Below are positions 11,255 through 21,070 of a DNA stretch of 64,000 nt, one piece after another (the stretch's first letter is position 1; each line of letters begins with the position of its first letter). Origin of the DNA: Tomocerus qinae (Eukaryota; Arthropoda; Collembola; Entomobryomorpha; Tomoceridae). The translations under genes were made by a program, and so were the position numbers. The stretch spans positions 9,734,001-9,798,000 of the forward strand of contig CM034548.1 of NCBI GenBank assembly GCA_020055645.1. Direction: 5' to 3'. The notes under the pieces are model-generated. The model was not told the origin of the DNA, did no database searches, and saw only the letters and a list, made by a program, of their open reading frames with translations.

Positions 11255-11385
11255 ACAATGGACAAAAATCCTCTTCTTTAGCCAATTTTCACTTTTGGGT
11301 TACAATGCAGTGACAATATTGTTGCAATGAAACGAAAATTGTATTCAACTAATCGTTGCACTAAAGAGAAGCTATTTTATATTGC
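11255..11385. repeat. Imperfect hairpin beyond the tandem array
   Basis: CTTCTTTAGCCAATTTTC near 11272 and GAAAATTGTATTCAAC...CTAAAGAGAAG near 11333-11370 are imperfect inverted copies around a palindromic centre (CAATGCAGTGAC, GTTGCAATG). It resembles a small MITE or the structured end of the composite element. Confidence 0.45.
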
Positions 11386-11543
11386 ATTTGTCTCCCGCAG
11401 TTTCAGAGCATGTTAATACCAGCGCGGTGTGTAGTCAGTCCTCTATGCTACTACGCCGTCTGTCTCACCTGCCGTACTATTACTGTCTGCCTCACCTTCT
11501 GTATTTATATAATTTCCACAAACCAGGGGATGCATCAAATTTG

Positions 11544-11672
11544 AATTCTAATGATAACTAGTTGCTCCTGAATACATTTGCTACCATATGCAAAAATCAG
11601 ATTTGAAATAAGTTATGCCACTGCAAAAATATAGTTGCTCCTTTTTAATAGTGGACGACCAGACGACCAGAC
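11544..11672 (-). repeat. Right inverted-repeat arm of the composite element
   Basis: The reverse-complement partner of 9491-9600. It is followed outward by a short GACGACCAGAC-type repeat (11652-11685) and then by the terminal motif GCTTCGATCCT at 11727-11737. Confidence 0.7.
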
Positions 11673-11737
11673 ACCCAGACGATCGGACAGAGTGACGGCG
11701 ACAAATTCATAAGGATACTAAGCAAAGCTTCGATCCT

Positions 11738-12105
11738 AATAAATGAAATGGAGAATTTCACTACAGTTCCCTTTCTACTTAAATACCGATAATATCCCAA
11801 ATCCTAAACTATTTATCGTTCCTCTACCAGAGGTATTTCCCTTTCAGGGATTTTGGACCGACTTCCTAGAAGAAATTGTAAATCAGAAAAAACAATTTTT
11901 GATAAAAGATACTATTTACTTACTTGAATTTACTTACTTGGAATACAACCATTAGTACATTACTAAATGCCTCTCTTTATACTCTTAAATTGCCATCGGT
12001 TCTGTTCCAGGAATATAATGTTTACTTTTCTTTCAAAGTCACAGATAAAATGCAAACAATTCACAAAGTGAAGGAAATCTCTTGCTCACTTTTGCTGCAG
12101 ATACT
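11738..12105. other. AT-rich unique sequence
   Basis: Short open frames occur but are T-rich and lack strong splice context. Nothing repetitive was recognised. Confidence 0.4.
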
Positions 12106-12600
12106 GAAGTGTTAAAAGTAGTAATACATTAACTAGCATATTTTCGGAGAATATGTAATGGATCTTTTTGGAATTGGGGATTGAAATTGTGAAATGGATA
12201 ACTGAAATGGTAACTGAATAAATGCTATCAATAGATTGAAGAGAAGAAAAAAGTTGTAATGCAGTGAAAGTTAATGCTTCTCCAGTTGCTCGAGTATAAA
12301 AAAGTGTAGCAATGGAGAAAGAATGCGAGATAAACTTGAATGAGTGGAGCCTACAGTTTTTTGGAAAATGGTAGTTCTGAAGAGTAAATGTTTGGAAGTT
12401 AAAGTATGTAAAGGATGTAAGTTTCCTGTGGTGATGCGGTGGCGTGTGGATGGAAGTTGAAGATGTGTAGGACAAGGGTCAAGAGATTTGTGAGCATGAG
12501 AGCAGAAAAGAGAGGATTCAGACGAAATTTGGTGAGAAGGAAATAAGAAGGAAGGCAGAAAAGTCTGTGACAACCAAAGGATAAAGATGCGCCACTTTGG
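12106..12600 (+). other. G-skewed (C-depleted) block
   Basis: About 500 bp of plus-strand C depletion. Three overlapping minus-strand frames of 71-129 codons are open here, but they are Ser/His/Leu/Phe-rich and reflect absence of G on that strand rather than a gene. Confidence 0.55.
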
Positions 12601-13804
12601 GCTACCAGCATCAATAATTGTCAATGAAAACTAAAATTAGGGGAATCGGCTTTGTGTTACAACTTTAAGTGGCCTGATCCCCTACTTGTACTTTCTGTAC
12701 ATTTAAATACGTTTATCTTGCACCATTTATTCACTCTCATGGCAATAATGATTTTACAACTGGTATATTTTTTTCTAAATAAATTACAAGTTAAAACATT
12801 TAATTGGCTCCACAAAATACTGAAATTAATGGCCACTTGTCTAAGTACATTAAAGCGGTAATCGCTAAATCGTCGAGAATGCTAAAATAGAACTGAATAC
12901 CCTAGGTATACAATTTGATACCATCTATAGAGATTCTAAGGGAGACTGCACAGGATGAATACGTAAATACCTTCCGTCTTTCTTACATTAGTAGCATTCA
13001 CCTTTTCTTTGGAGATCTTTCCTAGAATGGTGGAAAGAAATTGGGAAGTAAAGGAGCCTGCTGATATGATGCCAGCAAATCAGTCGTGCATGATACTGAG
13101 CGAGTAACTGTGCGTATGAATGCTTTGTTTCTCTATTGGTGGTCGACCATGTTCGAAGCAATTGATAAAAATTCACTAATTCAACAACCAGTTGTTGCTT
13201 ACTCTGACAATTGTTCGAGTGTGTTAAAATATTCTTAGAAAATGCTGAAATTGAAGCCTTGCACGAGAGTCTGCTGAGGTGATCTCCATTTAATACCTAT
13301 TTACATTGGCAGTTAATAGGTCTGATGTTATCATTTGCTATCCATGACCTATTTGGAAATGATTTCCTAAAATTACTAACTACAAATAGGTCACTAGTTT
13401 ATTGAAAGATTTTATATCTGCTAGCTTTTAGTCGGATTGGACATTTAAATTTTTATTTTCGTCTCAATTTGGCTCGGATACGTTTTTTTTGTAATTATAT
13501 GAAACAGAGTAGAGATAGAGAACAATTTTGAGCTTCGAACATGGAATATTTTGTATCGTTTTTAGTGTTCTTTTGTTTCCATTTCGAATGTAAATGAGTT
13601 TTATATTCTCGTGTGGCGTGCACCAAAAATTGCAATTTCGGTCGTAGATTGCCTGGAGGTGAACGGGCGACCATATTATTATTATCTTTAGTAATACCTT
13701 GTAATATTACGATACAGAATAGACGATATGAAAAACGGCGTAACCCCGGTGAGTTGCTATATATAGAGAGAGTATAGAAAATATTTAATGCATGTGGGAA
13801 ATAA
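12601..13804. other. AT-rich unique sequence upstream of an open frame
   Basis: Mostly AT-rich and unremarkable. Around 13585-13680 a modest open stretch (containing WRAPKIAISVVDCLEVNGRP) precedes the longer frame at 13805, but no splice signals join them. A tatatatagagagag run lies near 13758. Confidence 0.35.
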
Positions 13805-14026
13805 GGGTGTCGTAATATTACCGTATATCAAGATTGGGAAAATGAGATCAGCAAACTTCATAGTCGTAAAAAGCAATTTTTCGACAGCTTGAGAGAAGAA
13901 GTTGGTAGAAGCCCGGTTATAGAAATATTACGACTGTGTAGGAAATTTAGGATAAAATCGTTGCCTGCGGCGGTTTGTGAAAAAAGCTTCTCTTCGCTAT
14001 TATAGAAAATGCAGGCATTCAGTAGA
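13805..14026 (+). CDS. Charged 73-codon open frame without ATG, possible exon or TE remnant
   Basis: The frame opens after a TAA at 13802 and ends with TAG at 14024. It has no internal ATG, so it would be an exon or a gene remnant. The peptide is rich in charged and helix-forming residues, with segments YQDWENEISKLHSRKKQFFD, SLREEVGRSPVIEILRLCRK and FRIKSLPAAVCEKKLLFAII. This balance of residues is unlike the frames in skewed blocks. No classic acceptor precedes it. A one-base change in the A7 run at 13980-13986 would shift to a hAT-like ending, which is too speculative to call. No family is recognised. Confidence 0.3.
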
Positions 14027-15108
14027 GCCATTTGTTGTGAAGTAGCCCGCTTTATTTTTTCAACAGTGATGCAGTGTGCCTCCGTTTTCTCCTCAATTTG
14101 TTCTCACGCCAATGCATATTTGATGTTTTAATAAGTCGATCGTTTAAATATTACTAGGTGTGCATGAACTGCATGATTCTCTCGCTGGAATAACATTTTG
14201 TGCGTGTGGTGAGTGTACTGTGTATCTGTTTATAGTCGGAAAGAGATTGTTGTGAGTTTGAGAGTCGAGGTTTGCTCTTCATGGATTTCCTCAGGGAGTA
14301 AAGTGGCTGTAGAGCTGCCAATTTAACTTAATCTCTTGAATTTTTGTGTCCAGTTGACTTCTTTACATTTGTAATTGGATTTGATATGAGTGGAGAGTGG
14401 GTTTATGCGTCTGCTATCAAAATTGGGTCTGTGTATAAGCTAATAAATTGTAGGAAATAAGCATCGTTTCCACCCTGTCAGCTTTTTAAGCGTTAGAGCA
14501 GAAAAACTATTTTCGTTGATTAAATTGAATTAAACATTGGGTTTGCTTTAGAGGAGAAAGTTGGCGGAATGAAGTTGTTATTATGAGTCTGAATAAAGTT
14601 CATAGTGGCTTTGGATCAATGAAAAGTTTTGCTCTGTGTGTGGTTCAGTTGATACTTCATAGCTGTTTTCATTTACTCGTTTCAAGGGGCACACAGGGCC
14701 AGCCCGCACTCTCCCTCCATCTCACAACGCTACGCTCTCGTTTTCAGCACGAAAGAGATAGTGTTGGCTAATAGTCGCTATTGTACTTTGATGCAGTCAA
14801 GTGGAAAAGGCATATCAGTCCCAGCACTATCCCTGCAATGGATGGACTAATATACCTAAGTCCGTAATGTAGTTAAATCCTTTCCGCGACTACTACCACG
14901 TACATCTTTGTTGCTGAACAGTGTGACTTGGTTCCCATCTCCATTTAGTAGTACATAGTAGTTTCGTTTTTAGTAGTAGAAGAGTCCTCCTGCCAGAATA
15001 CTACTACATACTATCTGTAAAGAGAGGAACCTCCGTCTGTCTGTCCCTGGGTTATCTTTTGAGATTTCCCTACTACATACCTATCTATCTACGTGCACAG
15101 TGTGTATG
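14027..15108. other. Unique sequence with GTA/TAC-rich end
   Basis: 14027-14880 is unremarkable. From about 14880 to 15108 the sequence is strewn with short TAC and GTA runs, which become a clear compound microsatellite to the right. No gene was recognised. Confidence 0.4.
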
Positions 15109-15170
15109 GTAGTAGTAGTAGTAGTATGAATATAATAATATAGTGTGTGTGTGAGAGAGAGAGAGAGAGT
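15109..15170 (+). repeat. Compound microsatellite (GTA)n-(AATA)n-(GT)n-(GA)n
   Basis: Six GTA units pass through an ATAATA stretch into five GT units and then about eight GA units. The ordered change of motif suggests successive slippage events on a purine-rich strand. Confidence 0.9.
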
Positions 15171-15277
15171 TGGGATTGGACTTGTCGTTTGCTTATGGGA
15201 CTCCTGCTCCCTATTCTATTACTACTTATCTACTATATTATATAATAGTATATATGTGTATCTAAGTAAGTATGAAT

Positions 15278-15278
15278 G

Positions 15279-15309
<31 letters not shown>

Positions 15310-15311
15310 TT
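15278..15311 (+). repeat. (TA)n-(TGTA)n microsatellite
   Basis: About nine TA dinucleotides pass into TGTA tetranucleotide units. It gives rise to a Tyr/Ile-only stretch in one frame, which is not coding evidence. Confidence 0.9.
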
Positions 15312-15689
15312 GACGTCCAACTTGGCTCGACATGACTGCACCACTGTGTAATGTATTATATGCAAAGACAAGAGAGTCGGTTCAGTTGAAACGAATGACC
15401 AGAAATGTAAGAGTGGACTTGCACTGGGGAGAGAAAGCTGTTTTCTCCCTGTACATCCAAAGAAGAGCTATCCAAATGTGTAAAATTGACTTTATTATTA
15501 GAATAACGATTGGTATCCCATCATAAATCATGTGTCTTGGCTAGAGAGATGGACTTTTCGACCCATAATGGGTCAGGGAGGAGGAAACTCTTAATGGCCA
15601 TTTTGAAGATTTTTTCGCATGAATGACCTATCGAATCGGACATTGTAGAAAAAAATCCTGTTTCTTCAAGTGAGTAGCGACGGAGTAAA

Positions 15690-16000
15690 AATGAAAACAT
15701 TCAACGAACTGGCACTGCTACGCTCTATGCATCTGTTCTCAGTCGCTAACTCTCAACCGGGCACTATAATCGACAAGCCACCCCGCCGGTGTGTTTCGTT
15801 TACTCCTTGGGTCACACTACACTCAGATACTCACCCATGGATCTTCCATCCTTCCATCCACTCTTGCTAACTATCTCTATTCACACTATACACTGTATAT
15901 ATAAATATATCCCTCCCTATCAACTCCCTTCACATCTCTCCTTTACCTAACTCTCTATTTATCTGAATGTAATTTCCTAGAAAATGCCTCTCCCTGTCTC
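15690..16000 (-). other. C-skewed block
   Basis: G-poor plus strand with ccctccctatc, ctcccttcac and ccatcctt runs, especially from 15830 on. No gene was recognised. Sequence from 16000 to 16438 is AT-rich and unremarkable. Confidence 0.45.
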
Positions 16001-16438
16001 TGAGACTCACGAGTGCATCTACGATATTCGCTCTGAGAGTTGCCAGACTGACCGCTCCACATTTTTTGTCACATTTCTCCTACAATGACGACAATAGCAT
16101 TTTCTACTTTATATTGTCTCCATTATAATATTTTAAGCTTACATAGTTATAGTGTGCATAATATGTACAGCAAATACATAGGTCGTTTGCCTTTCTGAAA
16201 TAATACTATTGTGTTTATAGTTGTGATTGTTTACACAATACAATTATTACACACGCAAATTCTTTGTTTGCTTATACTTGCTATGTAGAATGTAAGTCGC
16301 TGCAAACAAATATACGTCTAATAGAGTGAAGTACAGATACTAAAAAGCTATAATTGTACTAATATGGCTTAAACGTAGTGATATCCATTTTATATTGGAA
16401 TAGATGGGATGGCATAAAGGCATACTATTGGTAGATAT

Positions 16439-16624
16439 TTAATATAGGGAAGATATAATAATATTACAGGTCAGTTTTGAATGTATTTCTATTTGTCCAC
16501 TGATATTAATTAACAGAAAGAGCGTAAGAGACGGAGCAAGTTTGATAAGGACGGAGCGGATGATACGGACTGATTGTGTCCTGTCTCGAATTTTCCTTCC
16601 CCCCGCCGCCAATGCCCGACTCGG
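16439..16624 (-). CDS. Possible exon with basic N-part and hydrophobic C-part
   Basis: On the minus strand a pyrimidine-rich stretch ending ACTCACAG (to 16625) precedes an open frame of about 61 codons to a stop at 16439. It begins PSRALAAGGRKIRDRTQSVR and continues into a hydrophobic segment, LIKLAPSLTLFLLINISGQ, that could span a membrane. The first half is GC-rich relative to surroundings, as coding DNA often is here. The frame extends upstream through the acceptor, so it could also be a single longer frame (to 16693). No family is recognised. Confidence 0.22.
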   Translation of the reverse strand, partial: PSRALAAGGRKIRDRTQSVRIIRSVLIKLAPSLTLFLLINISGQIEIHSKLTCNIIISSLY

Positions 16625-16693
16625 CTGTGAGTCTGGAGTGGAGTGAACCGCATTAGGCGGTGTGTGCAGTAGTAGTGAAAACAAAATTTTCAT

Positions 16694-17150
16694 CCGAACA
16701 CTGTTGCGGTTTGTTTTGATAAGAGTGTGGAAGGAGAAAGCGAAATGGGTCTTTTTGCTCCTTTTCCTCCCGTTTCTATCTATTCCTGTCGACTAGCCAG
16801 ACATTCACATCACCATCGTGTGGACGCTGTAGCGATAAATCCGACTTAGGCGAACTGGGAATATGAAATGATATGACATTTGTGGAAAAGGGCGTTTATA
16901 ACTGACTAGAGTGGGTGGTTATAAGCAGTAGGTGTGTGTGAGCCTCTTCCTGTCTAGCGCGGCAGAGGAATGATGTCGTAAAAGGCATTGCTCACAAGAA
17001 TGTATGTACGTTTCATTACATGAATTGTGGTTTCATGATTGGATGTATAAAATTGGCTCTGCTTGAACAGCTGTAATATTCAAGCTAATCTGTGATAATG
17101 GTGTCGTCAAAATGTCATAAAATCCAGAGAAGGTCTTCCTATGGTCGTCT
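16694..17150. other. Unique sequence, nothing recognised
   Basis: Moderately GC-balanced sequence with no splice-flanked frame and no repeat. Confidence 0.35.
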
Positions 17151-17480
17151 TACCTCCGTCATTCATGTAGCTCTGTCTGTCTCATCACTGGTCATAAACA
17201 GATCCCTTGTGCACACCTAATTTTATTCCCCTCGCATTCATCATGTTATCATCCGCACTTTCTCTTCAAAAACATCCTCTGGACTTCCCCGCCACAAAAA
17301 TCCATACCGACATTCACTCAATATTATACACTATGTATTTTCTGCTGGACAAACCACCAATAATATTTTATTCCGTTATTCAAATAGACACACTTTATGA
17401 CTTTCCCACTATCTTTACTCCTTTTCAATAGTAAAATACTAAACAGTACATTTTACTCTCCTTTAATTAACTTAGCAGAG
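17151..17480 (-). other. C-skewed (G-depleted) block
   Basis: About 330 bp of G-poor plus strand with an open 74-codon plus-strand frame of low complexity. The frame is attributed to the skew. Confidence 0.5.
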
Positions 17481-18729
17481 ATAAAACCAGTAGCTGTACC
17501 CTATTGCTAATCTAAATCAGTTGAAATCTCCTTTAGTCGAATTCTCTACAATTAACTGGAAGCCATGCATGAATTTGCTGTCTGGAAAGTTTGTCAAAGG
17601 AAACAAAAGGTGAAAATGATTGCATATGAAAATAACGTTACGGATGTGTGTACCTGCCCCCCTTAATTGGGAGTATAGCCATTTGTCTACGAACATAAGT
17701 AATTGGCTTGAACTTTTGGCCCAGAGTTCATAGATATGTCATGAACTGGAAAGTGATAAATTCGAAGTAGTGCATGGAAGTTGCCATAAAAGAGACACGA
17801 ATGATGACAAGTCATGATGTCGTAAGATTTTAATTATGAGAACACTTTTTAGGATTTCCTGTGTAATAGCACTCATAGTGTCAAATATAATCTCAAATAG
17901 GAGATCATAAAAATGGAAACCCACTTTCTTGATCCTACCACTTTTTGATGTCTTAAAACATCCCATAAACTACTAGTATCATTTTAAAGACTGAATTTCA
18001 GGGGTTTATAGTCTACGTCTGGAAATAAATGTCATACCAGCTCGATATTTGACCGCCAGGAAAACGTATTTGAGTTCTTGAAAACCATTTTCCTAAAAAG
18101 TCAAACTCAATGTGACAGATTGACAGACTACATGGAAATGATTGGACAGCTTTAGGATTTATACTTTTCAAGTTGTAAAAATATAATGCAGGATAAATCT
18201 TTGAGATGTTTTTACGGTTGTTGCAAGAACACATTTTAATGAAATATTATAGTCATAGATAAGAATGCCGAAGAATTTGTTGGAGATTTCTTGGGTGTTA
18301 TTGTCGATTACGGTAACAGGGTGTTAGTGTTAGGAGCAGCGGTTGTAAATTATCGATCAATCATAATCGGCACATCAATCATTATCGGTTAATCGGATTA
18401 GCTTTGAAGGAAGTCGGGGGGAAGAGAAAAGAGAGTGGAATGATGATGATGATACATAGATATCTGGTCAGTTTTGTCATGTGTGGGTATTATATCGGGG
18501 TAGACTGGGAATTGGAATAATGTTAGGAGTTAGTTGAAAGTGAACGGGAATGGACTAAGAATAGTGCAGTGTCGTTATGAAGTACGCCATTGATTTTGGT
18601 GGACGGATGTATTGGTCTGTTGGACTTGTGCCTAGTAGTCTCGAAATGGTATTTTCTCTTTCGTGTCTCAATGTCGTCGTTGCGGAGGACTTTGCTTGTG
18701 TGTGTTAGGGGGAGAGCACAACATCTACT
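17481..18729. other. Unique sequence, nothing recognised
   Basis: AT-rich to 18290; then a short tract of ATCGATCAATCATAATCGG-like repeats (18350-18400) and a G-skewed stretch (18400-18720). No gene or RNA was recognised. Confidence 0.35.
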
Positions 18730-19240
18730 ATAGTAGTAGAGCTATGCTACCGCTCAAGCCTGGGGTGGCTTACTTGCAGTGACTCCCGGACAACTTTACT
18801 GAGTGTACAGACTTACACGAAGAGACTTTGGTGAGGGGTACTGAACCATTATGTGGTACAGCCCTACACAGTCCCGTACTCTACCTATGTGTGCTTAGGT
18901 GGCAAGGTTAGGTGAGCTGACCACATTAGGTGTGACAGTCATCGCAACCTCCCGCATCCCTTCGCATGTGCTCCTCAGTCCAGTATATCACTAGGTAAAC
19001 TCGTAGTGTACACCTAACCAAGAGAGCAATCTGCACACTGCAGACAGGGTAAGGAAAGATAGTCATATTGTCACCAAGATAGGCAAATCAATGCTAATAA
19101 CGAATATACGGCAAAGATAGCTTCTCCCAATTCCAGACTATCTAACACACAACCTGAGGCGCTCTTAGGATTCGAACCCAAGATTGCAGACAGCCAGCCA
19201 GGTTTTTACACCATTAGACCGTCCTGTACGCCCGAGGACT
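18730..19240 (-). mobile_element. Probable tRNA-derived SINE
   Basis: A 510-bp tract clearly richer in G+C than its surroundings. Its right end, read on the minus strand, is a tRNA-like head (19158-19232), and it ends at the left in a TAG/TAC-type simple repeat (ctatagtagtag). Head with internal Pol III promoter, unrelated body and simple-repeat tail is the standard SINE layout. The family is not recognised and only this copy is in the window, so the borders are approximate. The body holds no credible open frame. Confidence 0.45.
19158..19232 (-). ncRNA. tRNA-like SINE head / tRNA pseudogene with A and B boxes
   Basis: The minus strand contains GGTCTAATGG (19220-19211), an A-box-like motif, and GGGTTCGAATCC (19179-19168), a perfect B box. 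The T-arm stem TTGGG/CCTAA pairs fully. GGCGTAC at the 5' end pairs with GAGCGCC at the 3' end with one mismatch and one wobble, giving a 75-nt unit. The D and anticodon arms do not fold, so no anticodon can be assigned and a working tRNA is unlikely. Confidence 0.5.
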
Positions 19241-19440
19241 TTGCTTGCTTGCACACCAAATAAAAGGAAAGTCTCCTGGAGGAAAAGAATTGTAGATTCA
19301 TTAATAGAAATCAGTGAAAAGGAATTAAAAGCTGGCTTTGAAATGTTAGCTCGTCCTAATAAATCACATTAAGTCTTTAGAGCCTCGCCAGCTAACAATA
19401 AGTGACGGAATGTTAATACAACTGCGGAACTCGTCTGCTT
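19241..19440 (+). pseudogene. Short Lys-rich open segment beside the SINE
   Basis: A frame open from inside the SINE head continues rightwards to a TAA at about 19370. Outside the SINE it reads KRKVSWRKRIVDSLIEISEK and ELKAGFEMLARPNKSH. The composition is protein-like, but there is no start and no acceptor; it may be a gene scrap or chance. Confidence 0.12.
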
Positions 19441-20190
19441 TTGTATTATCATTTGTAGACTCTTTGGAGAAATGAGACTCTAATGATATGCAAAGGAAAG
19501 TTGGTGCAAATGTTGGGATTTAATTGTTTGTTCAAACAGAGTTGTGAAGAAGGTATGACAAAAGGATCTCATTGAAGAGTTAATAGAAGAAAAAGAGAGG
19601 AGGGTTTGCCAAAAGGAAAATACATAATATATATTGTAAATTCACTCCGCTGCAGATAAAATAAATAAGGGACGCTTCATGGAGCTCAAATGAAGTCAAA
19701 ATAATATTATGGTGAATAGGATGTTGGCACAGCATTGTTGAAAAATGGGAAATGCCAGGGAGTGAGTGAGTGAAGGTGCGTATATACCAGATTTCTAAAT
19801 CTGTATTCTCACTCATCGTCTCACCATGTAAAATAAGTGTATGCATTTACTTATTGAGCGGGTATACAGTCAGTCAACATATTACAACATTTCCCTCAAG
19901 TTGACTCCTGGCTCCGTAGTATATAAAATGGAAGTGAGGGAAAAGTGGTGGAAAATATTGCAAAATAAAAGAGTTTTCGTCCGGGTTGTATGTACCTAGT
20001 TTATAATATTATTATATTGCTTAGGCATAGTGACTTCATAAATAGCAGAGTTAGTTAGGTTATAGTTTTGTGTAATGTAATTGTATAAAGAGAAGTGTAT
20101 AGTTGGCCACTTAGATTAGTGAGAGTAAATATAGTTGGCCACTTAGATTAGTTAGAGTAAATATAGTTGCCTACTTAGTTAGTTGAGTTA
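19441..20190 (+). other. G-skewed block ending in a minisatellite
   Basis: C-poor plus strand through most of the block with gagtgagtgagtg and gttagttagg motifs. No gene was recognised. Confidence 0.45.
20098..20190 (+). repeat. 32-bp minisatellite, about 2.8 units
   Basis: AGTTGGCCACTTAGATTAGT starts at 20101 and 20133, and a diverged copy (AGTTGCCTACTTAGTTAGTT) starts at 20165. The period is exactly 32 bp. The first two units differ by one base in the part compared. Confidence 0.9.
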
Positions 20191-20693
20191 GTTGTAAGAC
20201 TTTCGTTGAATCGAACCGAAACGCACGGAGTATCTAATTAAATCCGAATGTTTTATTTGACTGAGACCAAGTGTAAGTGTAGTGTGTGTGCAGGACGGAA
20301 GAGTTGGCCCTCATCAGCACGGACGGGCTCTGTGATATAGTGCATGGCTCTGTATTGTACTATGTGCTGCTGTTATATTATTGTGCTGGCGAGTCCTAAC
20401 TGAGCTCCATGAATGTTCTGAAGAGGAAAAATGGCTTTGTGGAGCATGTGCTGTTTATATATACAGTAGAGCGGCTGGTTGAGAAGACTTCGGTCGTAAC
20501 GTGTTTCGCTCGCTGTTTTCACTTCAGGCGAAAGTTGTTTTCTCGTGGTGAAAGTTGGTGGGATTTTTTCCTGTAGGCTAATTATTTTTTCTAGACCATC
20601 ATTGACTTTTTGGCCAAATTTTTACAGTTAATACTACAGAGTTTTGTAGCGCGTTTTTACTGATTTTTCATTATATTCCAAGATTTTCATCCG

Positions 20694-21070
20694 TTGACTG
20701 CTACTTACTTGGATTGCAAGTTACAACAACCGCCGTCTGGAAAACGTAGCTTCCATATATTTCAAAGGCAAGTGGAAACTCGTTTCGTTTTTGATTTCAT
20801 ATTTTACAAAAGAATTAGTGATGTTCACTCACACCTAAAAGATTCTTTGCGCAATGTCATCATAATTCTACAGCCGAAGAACTATTGATTGAGAAAGGTG
20901 CCAACCGGCTGTTCCTCATCTATAATTGTCAATTTGTCTCTAAAAGAAAACCAATTAGAAAGAAATACAACTCACCAACCAACATTTATCTAGTTGACAT
21001 TATTTATTCATTAAGTATCATGTTCTGTGTATTACAGTGTTATGATTTCTTTTCTCTTCTTCGACTCTGA
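20694..21070 (+). CDS. Two overlapping protein-like frames, possible exons or frameshifted remnant
   Basis: The first frame (20694-20888) contains SGKRSFHIFQRQVETRFVFD and SHLKDSLRNVIIILQPKNY, then stops. A second frame, open from about 20821, takes over and contains TAEELLIEKGANRLFLIYNC and SKRKPIRKKYNSPTNIYLVD before stopping at 21070. An acceptor-like ATTCTACAG at 20872 would enter the second frame. EELLIEKGAN recalls the ankyrin-repeat consensus LLEKGA, but one partial match is not a domain. Either two exons, a frameshifted remnant or chance. Confidence 0.22.

Larger units (their letters stand above)
9456..11737. mobile_element. Composite foldback-type element with inverted ends and tandem core
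   Basis: The same motif, AGGATCGAAGC, starts at 9456 and recurs as its exact reverse complement at 11727-11737. Inside these ends, 9491-9600 and 11544-11672 are inverted copies: both contain TTTGCATATGGTAGCA followed by ATGTATTCAG, with scattered differences. The core is about five tandem units (9811-11200) plus a nested MITE and a terminal hairpin. There is no credible transposase frame inside, so the element looks non-autonomous. The class is unclear: foldback (long inverted ends around tandem repeats) fits best. No clear target duplication was found at the outer borders. Confidence 0.6.

Noticed and set aside
13975-14010. Possible hAT transposase C-terminal motif (AVCEKSFSSL-like)
   Set aside because: It exists only if one A is removed from the A7 run at 13980-13986. 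In the actual sequence the frame reads CEKKLLFAII, so the match is not present as written.
18350-18400. ATCGATCAATCATAATCGG-type repetition
   Set aside because: Irregular, short and without a constant period; not a defined repeat.
19158-19232. Functional tRNA gene
   Set aside because: Acceptor and T arms pair but the D and anticodon arms do not, and no anticodon can be placed; SINE head or pseudogene fits better.
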